From Collinsella sp. (GTDB lineage: Bacteria > Actinomycetota > Coriobacteriia > Coriobacteriales > Coriobacteriaceae), in contig JAGZQF010000034.1 of the NCBI GenBank assembly GCA_018382295.1, positions 1 to 27,815 on the forward strand: a stretch of 27,815 bases of DNA. Direction: 5' to 3'. Position 1 is the stretch's first letter. Each line of letters opens with the position of its first letter. A program made the translations under genes and the position numbers. Shown here piece after piece: positions 1 through 6,222 of this stretch. Below the pieces are notes generated by a model. The model had not been told where the DNA came from. It did no database searches and saw only the letters and a list, made by a program, of their open reading frames with translations.

Positions 1-127
1 GGAAGGCATTTAATGGCGGTGCCGAACGGCAATATTCGGTCGGGTGGGCGGCGGTGCTGATTCGCAATATAGGTGGTGTCGAAAGGGCCTAGGACTCAAT
101 CCAACTAAAGAATACTGACTCACTGGT

Positions 128-434
128 TCAGCGACGATGCATTTTTACCCTTGCGTTCCCACTCGCCGCGTCGGCGGTCGGAAGGGTCTCCGTCTCGCAT
201 TTAGCGACCTTGCACCCGTATCTGTCGAGCCAGGCGGCAAGCGCATCCCAATCGACGCGCTTCCAGTCGCCGCTCGGCGCGTGCTGCATCACGAGGCCTC
301 CGGCGACCATGAGCGCGTGGACATGCTCTCCTTGCAGGCCAGCAATGATCCCGCCGGTGCATACGATGCTAGGTCGCTGTGCCGGCACTGTGCAAACGTA
401 TTGGCCTTTGTACCCCTTTTGGCAACTTTAGCAT
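128..434 (-). pseudogene. small hypothetical gene with a one-base frameshift
   Basis: On the minus strand an ATG at 434 begins a frame reading MLKLPKG. One base later the frame continues as YKGQYVCTVPAQ and runs to a TGA at 128-130, giving about 101 residues if one base is removed. The shift falls at an AAAAGGGG run (plus strand 413-420), so one extra G is the simplest cause. The C-terminal part is rich in Trp, Asp and Ala (for example KRVDWDALAAWLDRYG) and reads like a real folded protein. No clear ribosome binding site precedes the ATG. The family is not recognised. The opposite-strand frames here look like shadows. Confidence 0.35.
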
Positions 435-483
435 GACTGTAGGTTAAACCAACCCACAGCCATGAGCACGTTAACGTAGTACT

Positions 484-903
484 ATGCTAATTACACGGAT
501 AAGGCAGGGGTATTTTTCTTTGGCGAATAAATTTGTATTTTATGGCAAGGGGAGTGGCGTTAAGGTTTTCATCGCTATATCAGTTGCCGTGTTCGCATTC
601 TCTGCGCTATTTCTAAAAGTGGAGCGTTGCCAAAAAGATAGCGGAGGTGACTATTCACATTTGTGGTTCGTGAGCGGATTGGTGTTGAACGTTGACAGCT
701 CTGGCGATTTTACCATGTCGGTCGAAAGCGAAGATCCATATAACGACGGGTCTGATCGTCTGACCATTCTGGTTGATTCAGAACATACGCGCTATGTAAG
801 CGATAGCCCCGTGAGCGTTGGGTCTAAAGTCAAGGTAGGCTATTTTCTCGATTCCCGAAAGAAAAATACGATTCGCTGCTCTTCTGTGGATGTGTTGGAA
901 TAA
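484..903 (+). CDS. hypothetical single-pass membrane protein with exported C-terminal domain
   Basis: This is a 139-residue protein. A basic N-terminus is followed by one hydrophobic helix (about residues 27-45, VFIAISVAVFAFSALF) and then a polar domain of about 90 residues rich in Val, Ser and Asp with alternating hydrophobic residues, as in a small beta-barrel or OB-like domain outside the membrane. The ATG at 484 lacks a good Shine-Dalgarno. A TTG at 520 has AAGGCAGGGG about 10 bases upstream and is a possible alternative start. The gene is clearly lower in GC than the chromosomal half. A strong terminator follows 34 bases after the stop, so it is probably a single-gene transcript. The family is not recognised; localisation is inferred from hydropathy only. 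Confidence 0.6.
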   Translation: MLITRIRQGYFSLANKFVFYGKGSGVKVFIAISVAVFAFSALFLKVERCQKDSGGDYSHLWFVSGLVLNVDSSGDFTMSVESEDPYNDGSDRLTILVDSEHTRYVSDSPVSVGSKVKVGYFLDSRKKNTIRCSSVDVLE

Positions 904-936
904 TTTTTGAGTAACTATCAGTAAAAAGCTGCGAGC

Positions 937-966
937 AAAGGCCGCTCCACGTGGGGCGGCCTTTTT
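937..966 (+). terminator. rho-independent terminator
   Basis: A near-perfect GC-rich hairpin (arms AAAGGCCGCTCCA and its complement with one G-U pair) runs directly into a T-run at 962-966, just after the 484-903 gene. Confidence 0.85.
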
Positions 967-1170
967 GGTGGATAGACGTTGCGGAGGATGATTGATTGAC
1001 GTTTTTACTCCGCATGGAAATCGAGTGAGGATTCTGTTCCGCGAGGGGCGTGTTTTGAGGCTCTTGGCGGTACGTAATTCTCGTTCGGCGTCTTGACGGG
1101 ACAAAACCCTCGGTTGACTTTTTGAAGCGTCCCTAGAATCAGCTGTTACGATAAAAACGGGGGGGGGTAA

Positions 1171-1351
1171 CTCCGCGGACACGGCCTAGCGCGCTGCCAT
1201 CCAGTGCCGATTCTGCCATACTCGCAATTCGGCGAGGATGAGGAGTATGAATTGATCGGGGCTTATAGGACAAAATGTGTGTCCTATAAGCCCGGATGAC
1301 GACACCAAAACCGGCATCGACGGTTCCATGGACGATTCGGATTCCAAATAG
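1171..1351 (+). pseudogene. possible 3' remnant of a degraded gene
   Basis: The plus-strand frame starting at 1171, after a TAA, reads through residues such as PYSQFGEDEEYELIGAYRT and ends in a TGA at about 1297. Dropping one C from the CCC run at 1291-1293 continues it as KPDDDTKTGIDGSMDDSDSK and a TAG at 1349-1351. The acidic tail looks like a protein C-terminus. No start or ribosome binding site is visible, and a 9-G run (1159-1167) lies just upstream. The rest of 967-1366 holds no gene that can be supported; a longer minus-strand open frame there reads straight through the terminator and was not accepted. Confidence 0.25.
1259..1293. repeat. perfect inverted repeat, 13-bp arms
   Basis: The arms GGGCTTATAGGAC (1259-1271) and GTCCTATAAGCCC (1281-1293) are exact complements around a 9-base loop. 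No T-run follows on either side, so it is not a typical terminator. It lies inside the possible gene remnant at 1171-1351. Confidence 0.7.
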
Positions 1352-1366
1352 GCCCTGTTAGTTTGT

Positions 1367-1804
1367 CTACTTCTTTGCCGGTGTCGTATACGAAACCGCT
1401 ATACCCGCGGCAATTGCCATGAGACAGCTCGCGATGAATCCGAACTCATACTTCAAAACGTTTGTTGCGGTCAGGGCGATAATCAACACGGTCGCAATTT
1501 GCAGAATTATCATTATTGCGAAGAGATTGATTCCTTGTTTGGCCGAAGTCGCTGAGTGAGTTTGGCTTTGTTGATTCAGGTTGTAGCTGACAACAAAAGC
1601 GACCAGTTCGCTTGATACGGGGCCGACTACATAGAAAAAGATTGCGTCAATGAAGCCTATAGTGTTGTAAGTTGTTTCGCCGGAAAAAACAGTGTATAAA
1701 GCATATCCAAATCTTGGCTGATTCATGTATGAGTACGAAAAGACGAAGAGCGTCAATATTGCTACTACCAGAAGTGCATTCAGGACAAATCGTTTGCTTT
1801 TCAT
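1367..1804 (-). CDS. hypothetical four-helix membrane protein
   Basis: This is a 145-residue integral membrane protein. The ATG at 1804-1802 was chosen because GGAAGGAG (plus strand 1811-1818) is well spaced before it; an in-frame upstream start adds 28 residues without a better ribosome binding site. Hydrophobic segments lie at about residues 6-26, 49-72, 93-113 and 119-138, with a polar Gln/Ser/Thr-rich loop after helix 2 and a basic end (PAKK). Its base composition is lower in GC than the chromosomal half, fitting an acquired region. No family or catalytic motif was recognised. Confidence 0.6.
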   Translation of the reverse strand: MKSKRFVLNALLVVAILTLFVFSYSYMNQPRFGYALYTVFSGETTYNTIGFIDAIFFYVVGPVSSELVAFVVSYNLNQQSQTHSATSAKQGINLFAIMIILQIATVLIIALTATNVLKYEFGFIASCLMAIAAGIAVSYTTPAKK

Positions 1805-1900
1805 CGATCGCTCCTTCCGGGTGACTCTTATTTGTAATTCTACAGCATCCATTTGTTTTTCAAAGAATTTGACTGTCCTAAATAACATGCACTTTCGCTG

Positions 1901-1930
1901 GAGGGTCGCTGTTTGGCGGCCCTCTTTTTT
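1901..1930 (+). terminator. rho-independent terminator (plus strand)
   Basis: GAGGGTCG and CGGCCCTC form a stem with one G-U pair around an 8-base loop, followed by TTTTTT. It points in the plus direction, yet the nearest upstream gene (1367-1804) is on the minus strand, so what transcript it ends is unclear. Confidence 0.6.
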
Positions 1931-2023
1931 GCACAGGCGCGGTGGGATGGTAATAATCGGGCGGGAGTCAGCCGCTCTGATAGAATCGTCCTTGCTGTCG
2001 GCAGCCCTCGTGCCGGGCAGAGC

Positions 2024-2041
2024 CCTCCATCCGATGGGAGG
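2024..2041 (+). promoter_or_regulatory. hairpin that could sequester the ribosome binding site
   Basis: CCTCC (2024-2028) can pair with GGAGG (2037-2041), which is the Shine-Dalgarno of the 41-codon gene at 2050. The stem is only 5 bp but all G-C except one pair. A TAGAAT hexamer at about 1981-1986 could be the -10 of a promoter giving a leader of roughly 55-60 bases. Structured leaders that hide the ribosome binding site are typical of type I toxin mRNAs; the link here is inference. Confidence 0.35.
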
Positions 2042-2049
2042 TGATGCCC

Positions 2050-2175
2050 ATGACCGATTTCACTGAGCTCGTGAAGCTCCTGACTGCTATGGTCTCGCTC
2101 CTCACGGCCCTTGTCGTCCTTTCCAAGGCACTCAAGCAGGGTTCGAAGCCCAAAAAGAAAGGCCACCGTCGCTAA
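2050..2175 (+). CDS. 41-aa hydrophobic peptide, holin-like / type I toxin-like
   Basis: The gene starts with ATG at 2050, 8 bases after an excellent GGGAGG ribosome binding site. An in-frame ATG at 2044 is too close to that site. The product begins MTDFTELVKLLTAMVSL, continues as one membrane helix (about residues 8-27), and ends in a very basic tail (KPKKKGHRR). This layout of a short acidic N-terminus, a single helix and a Lys/Arg tail is that of putative holin-like toxins and type I toxins, which act at the inner membrane. It overlaps the minus-strand gene at 2172-2327 by 4 bases, stop to stop. Toxicity and antitoxin RNA are not shown; the family call is by architecture only. Confidence 0.6.
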   Translation: MTDFTELVKLLTAMVSLLTALVVLSKALKQGSKPKKKGHRR

Positions 2176-2327
2176 GACGATGACCCAACTTCATTAAGCA
2201 ACGGCTCTGCCCAGCTCTCTACAACTTGGGCTGCCGTCGGCACCATTTTACCCTCCTGACGAGGAATTCGTCCATATTTCAAAAACCAAATTGCGTTTGC
2301 TATCGAAGCCTTGATTATCAACTTCAT
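2172..2327 (-). CDS. hypothetical 51-aa protein
   Basis: The minus-strand ATG at 2327-2325 is preceded at 7 bases by a good GGGAGG site (plus strand CCTCCC, 2335-2340). The product starts MKLIIKASIANAIWFLKYG, amphipathic and basic, followed by a polar half ending in LLNEVGSSS. Its stop overlaps the stop of the 41-codon gene by 4 bases in convergent orientation. The ribosome binding site partly overlaps the 36-bp palindrome at 2338-2373, so that element could affect its expression. No family is recognised. It is short, and the good start site is the main support. Confidence 0.4.
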   Translation of the reverse strand: MKLIIKASIANAIWFLKYGRIPRQEGKMVPTAAQVVESWAEPLLNEVGSSS

Positions 2328-2337
2328 CCGAACACCT

Positions 2338-2373
2338 CCCACATTCATCCGCACATGTGCGGATGAATGTGGG
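2338..2373. repeat. 36-bp perfect palindrome
   Basis: The 18 bases CCCACATTCATCCGCACA (2338-2355) are followed without spacer by their exact reverse complement (2356-2373). It sits at the 5' edge of the IS30 transposase fragment. It could be two abutting inverted IS ends or a binding site; it has no T-run and is not a terminator. Confidence 0.9.
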
Positions 2374-2760
2374 AACCCGATACCCTGAGGGCCGGACCGG
2401 CCGGCACCGGGAGATCGGAGGACGGCCGGTCCGGAAAGAGGAAGAAGGGTTCCGCGGAGGCGGCCCCGAGGGCCTACGGCAGGCTCACCAGGCACGAGCG
2501 GGACACGGTCCAGAGGATGCTGGAGCGCAGGGCCTCGTGCAGGGAGATCGCCAGGGAGCTGTGCAGGTCGCCCTCGGCGGTGAGCGCCGAGGTGGCGTCG
2601 CACAGGTTCGTGACGGCGCCGAAGTCCAGGCGCGGCGAGCGCGTCGACGGCTCGGCCGACCTGTCGGCGGCCTGCCCGCGCCTGGCGGCGTGGCCGCGCT
2701 GCTGCAACGGGTGCGGCCGGTACCGTGCGATCGGCTGCAAGCGCCGCCCGCACGTATTCT
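2367..2760 (+). pseudogene. IS30-family transposase, 5' fragment
   Basis: About 130 N-terminal residues of a transposase are present. The segment YGRLTRHERDTVQRMLERR followed by REIARELCRSPSAVSAEVA is a helix-turn-helix of the IS30 type, and a Cys cluster (CCNGCGRYRAIGC) follows. The DDE catalytic domain is absent. The frame runs into unrelated sequence at about 2760, where a TGTGTTTCG end and IS21-type sequence begin. The fragment is very GC-rich, unlike the flanking small genes. It cannot encode an active transposase. The start is uncertain; the frame is open back to an ATG at 2367 inside the palindrome. Confidence 0.7.
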
Positions 2761-2844
2761 GTGTTTCGTCAAGAGGTTTTGAGCAAAAAGAGCATCGGAA
2801 ATTGAGCAGTCGCAGCATCGGAAGCGCGCACGCTTTTTGAGCGG

Positions 2845-3587
2845 CTAGCCCTCCTGCATGAGGGCATGGCGGACGCGGTAGGACTCGCCGCGGAACTGGA
2901 CGAGCCTCCCGTGGTGGACGATGCGGTCGATCACGGCGGCGGCCATCTGGTCGTCCCCGAACACCGCCCACACCTGCTGAACTCCAGGTTCGTGGTGATC
3001 ACCACCGACTGCCTCTCGTATGCGTCGGCGAGGACCTGGAAGAGCAGCCTCGCCCCGTCCGCGTCGAGCGGGAGAAACCCGAGCTCGTCGATGACGAGCA
3101 GGCGGGCCTTGCCGATAAGCGCGGCCTCCCGGTCGAGCCTCCCGTCGTCGCGGGCGCGCCTCAGGCGCATCACGAGCGAGGACGCCGTGAAGAAGCGCGC
3201 CTCGAGCCTCCTCTCGCACGCCAGCGCGCAGAGGGCCGACGCCATGTGCGTCTTGCCGGTGCCGACGTCGCCCATGAGCACGAGGTCCTCCCTGCGCCCG
3301 ACGAAGTCGAGCGCGAGCAGCGACTCGCGCCCCATGCCCTCCGGCCACGACACGGCCGACCAGTCGTAGCCGTCGAAGGTCTTGGGCGCCGGCAGCGCGC
3401 AGCGCCTGAGCAGCGTCGCGCGCTTCGAGGCCTCGCGGCTGGACCTCTCCGCCTCGAGGTAGCCCGCCAGGTACTCCACCTGTTTCGGGGTGCCGAGCCT
3501 CGACCACTCCTCCAGGACGGCGGTGGTGAGCGAGCACGACCGCCCGGCCTCCACGACCCTGCGGGCCAGCTCCTCGCTAGCTGCCAT
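2845..3587 (-). pseudogene. istB: IstB, IS21 transposition helper ATPase, frameshifted
   Basis: IstB is the AAA+ ATPase that assists the IS21 transposase IstA. The first 200 or so residues are intact (ATG at 3587): Walker A GDVGTGKTH, Walker B LLVIDELGFLP and the sensor region VVITTNLEFS. Directly after TTNLEFSR the frame breaks: the expected WAVFGDDQMAAAVIDRIVHH through RVRHALMQEG continues in another frame to a TAG at 2845. Comparing the two frames shows a two-base duplication within ACAC at about 2969-2973 of the plus strand. The start overlaps the istA stop, the standard IS21 arrangement. The gene is probably inactive unless a ribosomal shift restores it. Confidence 0.8.
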
Positions 3588-3690
3588 CGGCGACCGCCCC
3601 CTTCAGGAACCCGTCGTAGACCGACAGGTCGGCCCCGCCGGCCCCGCCGAGAGGGCGCGCGCAGAGAGGGGCGATGCCCCGCTGGCCTAG
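3577..3690 (-). pseudogene. IstA (IS21 transposase), C-terminal fragment
   Basis: About 35 codons ending in GGADLSVYDGFLKGAVADGS and a TAG at 3577 overlap the istB start, as istA does in intact IS21 elements. Upstream of about 3690 the sequence no longer looks like istA. The identification rests on position and overlap more than on motifs. Confidence 0.4.
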
Positions 3691-3972
3691 CCTAAGGGCG
3701 AAAATGGAATAGACGGACCGACCGTCCGGCTGAGTCTGGGAAGAGGTGCCGGGCGGCGGGCGGAGCATGGCCACCGGACCCATCGAAACACATCTCCACC
3801 GTTCCTTCAACTGGGAAAACGACGCCCCGTGGCCTGAATGGGGCCTCGGGGGCGTTCGGCTAGCTGCGGGAACGTCCTATCCGCTCAATGTGTTCGGCTG
3901 AGATCGGAAATCAACCATATTATGGGCACAGTCGGCAATTGGGTTGGATAGCCTCGCACCAGAGGAATCAAC
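3691..3972. other. intergenic stretch with a GC-rich hairpin
   Basis: No gene can be supported here. ACGCCCC (3822-3828) plus GGCC (3831-3834) pair with GGCC (3842-3845) plus GGGGCGT (3849-3855), giving a two-part stem with a 7-base loop and no T-run. It may be a weak terminator or a remnant of the IS boundary. Confidence 0.5.
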
Positions 3973-4374
3973 ATGAGTACAAGTAGCTACAAACCGCAAA
4001 AAGGCCGTGGCCTCCCGTGGCCTTTAGACACGGACGCTCCATCGGTTGCCGATCAGGCCGAGACGCCTAGCGAGATGGAGGCGGCGCTTGACGTTCGACA
4101 GGATGAGATTGCAAAGAGCGAGATCCTGAGTGGAATCAACAGGCCATCCTACGACTCATTATTTGCGGTCGCGAAGAATCGCGTCCAGCTTGCGATTCTG
4201 ATCATGATTTGCTCCTTCCAGACGTCCAAAGGGCCTAATAGGAAGGATGCCAACGGAAAAGAACTTACAAAAGGTCTTTTCATGCGTCAGGACAAGCTCG
4301 AAAAAAAGTCTGTTCGACTCAACCGACTGTATCGAAAGCTCTGGGCGAGCTGGCTCATCGAGGCATCATCATGA
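3973..4374 (+). CDS. hypothetical protein
   Basis: This is a 133-residue protein. The ATG at 3973 has AGAGGA six bases upstream. The N-terminal 50 residues are polar and probably disordered (Pro, Asp, Glu-rich). A central segment RVQLAILIMICSF is hydrophobic, and the C-terminus is basic and helical (LEKKSVRLNRLYRKLWASW). No family was recognised. Its last 88 bases overlap the degraded end of the minus-strand gene 4287-4902, so one or both 3' ends were probably joined by a rearrangement. This one has the more natural-looking C-terminus. Confidence 0.5.
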   Translation: MSTSSYKPQKGRGLPWPLDTDAPSVADQAETPSEMEAALDVRQDEIAKSEILSGINRPSYDSLFAVAKNRVQLAILIMICSFQTSKGPNRKDANGKELTKGLFMRQDKLEKKSVRLNRLYRKLWASWLIEASS

Positions 4375-4902
4375 AGACCGATGGGGTGTGGGTCATCGTT
4401 TGGGCTCAGCTCGATATTCAAGCGCGTGAGGCCGGATGAGATCCGCGCGCGGACGCGGGCGGCGAGGTCGGACGTGAAAGCCGGACCGCAGAGGTATCGA
4501 GCGCACGCGGCCAGGGCCTCGAGGGCGCCTGGCGGGTAGGGAGATCCGAGCATGAGGCAGGACAACGCGCAGGCCCGCGAAAGGTTCACGAGCTCCCCCG
4601 CGACGCGGCTGGACCCTCGGCTGCCCCTCGTAAAGGATGCAGAAGACACGGTCGAGGTCCGACGGTTCGACCAGGCTGTACCGGCAGTCCGCGTACAGTG
4701 CGCAGCCCCTCCCGCGCGGGTCGCCGTCCGAGTCCTCATCCGGCTCATGATGGCGCACCTCAACCCAAAGGCCCTCCAACACGTCGTCGAACCCGAAATC
4801 GAGCTCCGCCTGGACGCTCTCGCCGAGCGCATCGCCCAGGGCGAGCTCCGGCACCTTCGTCACACGGCCGTCCAGCCACTCAATCTCTGTCATCGCGCGC
4901 AT
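4287..4902 (-). pseudogene. hypothetical gene, frameshifted and probably 3'-truncated
   Basis: The chosen start is the ATG at 4902, 8 bases after GGAAGGGG. The first frame begins MRAMTEIEWLDGRVTKVPE and reads well to FCILYEGQP (about residue 95), then degenerates. Good protein sequence resumes in another frame as RVAGELVNLSRACALSCLML and continues through ALAACARYLCGP to IGLHDDASM. The shift lies at about 4610-4640 in a GC-rich stretch. Beyond about 4374 the frame runs antisense into the 3973-4374 gene and looks random, so the true 3' end is probably lost. The acidic stretch HHEPDEDSDGDPRG is the only notable composition. The family is not recognised. Confidence 0.45.
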
Positions 4903-5403
4903 GGTGCAAGCCCCTTCCGACACGGGATTGTCAGCTCAACCCGACCCTTACCCATACGGACGAACATAACTCGCCAGGGGGAAGCCCCTGAAGGTCGTGC
5001 GCCACAACATGAGGCCGAATCCGCCCCCGGCTGGACAGGCCAACAACGAAGGAGCACACGGAACCGGCGCGGCGTTACAACCGTCCCGGCAAGCGTGTCA
5101 CTTGGCCAAGTCATGATGCCGACAAACCCGGAAATGCTCCAACGGAGCGCCGAACGAGCGTAACAATATAAAGCCGTGCAACACGTGTTGGACGACCGTA
5201 ACATCCCAAACAAAGGCCTGTAGGTCCCACCTTCAAGCCCAATAGCAAAATGTGCATCAGCGGATTTGCAGCGATACAAGTCTCAACCGTCACCATCACA
5301 CCGCAGCGCGCCTAGTCCCACTCATCCTACTGCAAATGTCCCAGAACGATAAAACGACCAGCTTAACATGCCAACCTTTATATCCGCACGCGCGTAATTC
5401 AAC
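4903..5403. other. about 500 bp without a supportable gene
   Basis: Open frames here are short, lack ribosome binding sites and have implausible composition. A small hairpin CAGGGG-GAAG-CCCCTG occupies 4975-4990, and a 12-bp palindrome CAACACGTGTTG occurs at about 5178-5189. No terminator for the 5404-6030 gene is evident. Confidence 0.5.
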
Positions 5404-6030
5404 TCATAAGGACCGGCTATCCCTTACCTGTGACACAATCTCAAACGCACAGAACAGAATCATCAGTCCAATCATCGTATAAGAGGCAGCCGAACCTTCA
5501 AGCACTATTCCACAAAGAACAATCTCCGCGCAGCCAATAAGAACTGTTATCAGGCGCTCTGCCTTTTTGCTCTCGCCGCTCGCATAAAAAGGCGGCAAAG
5601 TGCACAAGATCACATATAGCCCGGGAAGGGAATACAGGATCGATAGTCCAAGTCCCCCATCAACCGCAGTGCTTTGCGTAAGAATCAACTGAACCCAAAC
5701 GGCAATTATCACTGAGCAGGTTGTCGATAAAAGAAGACTAGAAATATAGCACGCAACAAAGTCCCGTCGCATTCGAGCAGAGAAATCCGCGAACTCTCTT
5801 CGCCGCGTGGAAACAATAAGGTACACAGAAATTGCAATAGAACCAATCAGAGAAAACAGCGGAACAACCAGCAATTCAAGCTTATTACCCCATCGATCAA
5901 CCACACCCCCACTCCAATGAGCGGGAATTGTATCAGGGAGGACTGACCAAGCCGCCCATAGAATCAGAAATGGAAGAATAGAGAGGATGAAAAATGATAA
6001 CACTGCAGTAGTTTTTTTTGAGGCTCTCAT
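5404..6030 (-). CDS. DUF1648-domain membrane protein
   Basis: This is a 208-residue membrane protein. The ATG at 6030 is preceded by AAGGAGAT at about 9 bases; an upstream in-frame start adds 9 residues. After helix 1 (about residues 9-28) comes LPDTIPAHWSGGVVDRWGNK, the signature of DUF1648 (the N-terminal part of SdpI-like proteins): an Ile-Pro-x-His motif, a Gly-x-x-Asp and a Trp-Gly, then a second helix. Further hydrophobic segments lie at about residues 97-117, 127-147, 164-182 and 185-201. SdpI itself is an immunity protein and signal transducer in Bacillus, but DUF1648 also occurs in many uncharacterised transport-like proteins. No regulator gene is adjacent, so the role is unknown. 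Confidence 0.75.
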   Translation of the reverse strand: MRASKKTTAVLSFFILSILPFLILWAAWSVLPDTIPAHWSGGVVDRWGNKLELLVVPLFSLIGSIAISVYLIVSTRRREFADFSARMRRDFVACYISSLLLSTTCSVIIAVWVQLILTQSTAVDGGLGLSILYSLPGLYVILCTLPPFYASGESKKAERLITVLIGCAEIVLCGIVLEGSAASYTMIGLMILFCAFEIVSQVRDSRSL

Positions 6031-6078
6031 CGATTCCGCATCTCCTTGCGCGCCCACATTCCACTCCGCCTTAAATCA

Positions 6079-6105
6079 AGTATACGTTTTGGAACGGGAT
6101 GTCAC
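6079..6105 (-). promoter_or_regulatory. candidate promoter for the DUF1648 gene
   Basis: On the minus strand TATACT (6084-6079) is a good -10 hexamer about 50 bases upstream of the ATG at 6030. GTGACA (6105-6100) is a possible -35, but the spacer is only 15 bp. Confidence 0.3.
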
Positions 6106-6131
6106 TCCGAACGCCTTACCCTCTTAGTGTG

Positions 6132-6148
6132 AATGCCGCTGCGGCATT
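6132..6148. promoter_or_regulatory. 17-bp palindrome upstream of the pilin-like genes
   Basis: AATGCCGC-T-GCGGCATT is a perfect palindrome with a single central base. It lies directly before a TTGACT (6150-6155) that could be the -35 of the first pilin-like gene; the best -10 candidate, TATCCT at 6175, gives a long 19-bp spacer. The position suits an operator. Confidence 0.4.
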
Positions 6149-6222
6149 GTTGACTCATCCTTAGTAATCGCGTCTATCCTCTGCAGCATCAGCCAAAGCA
6201 ATCCGAGAGGAGCCGCACATGC

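Larger units (their letters stand above)
2760..3690 (-). mobile_element. IS21-family element, 3' part only
   Basis: The fragment contains istB (frameshifted) and the last codons of istA in the usual overlapping order, read on the minus strand. The outer end at about 2760 begins TGTGTTTCG, fitting the TG...CA ends of IS21 elements, and interrupts the IS30 transposase. Motifs with AGCAAAAAG or CTTTTTGAGC and repeated GCATCGGAA lie between 2778 and 2842, as expected for the multiple terminal repeats of this family. The other end and most of istA are missing, so the element is a remnant. Confidence 0.6.

Noticed and set aside
3..92. Plus-strand open frame entering from the left edge and ending in TAG at 90-92
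   Set aside because: Only 29 codons are visible and no motif or composition supports a gene.
778..1182. Minus-strand open frame of about 134 codons
   Set aside because: It reads through the terminator hairpin at 937-966 and antisense into the 484-903 gene, and has no ribosome binding site.
4890..5279. Minus-strand open frame of about 129 codons upstream of the 4287-4902 gene
   Set aside because: Cys/Arg-rich composition, no good start site and no recognisable motif; treated as non-coding.
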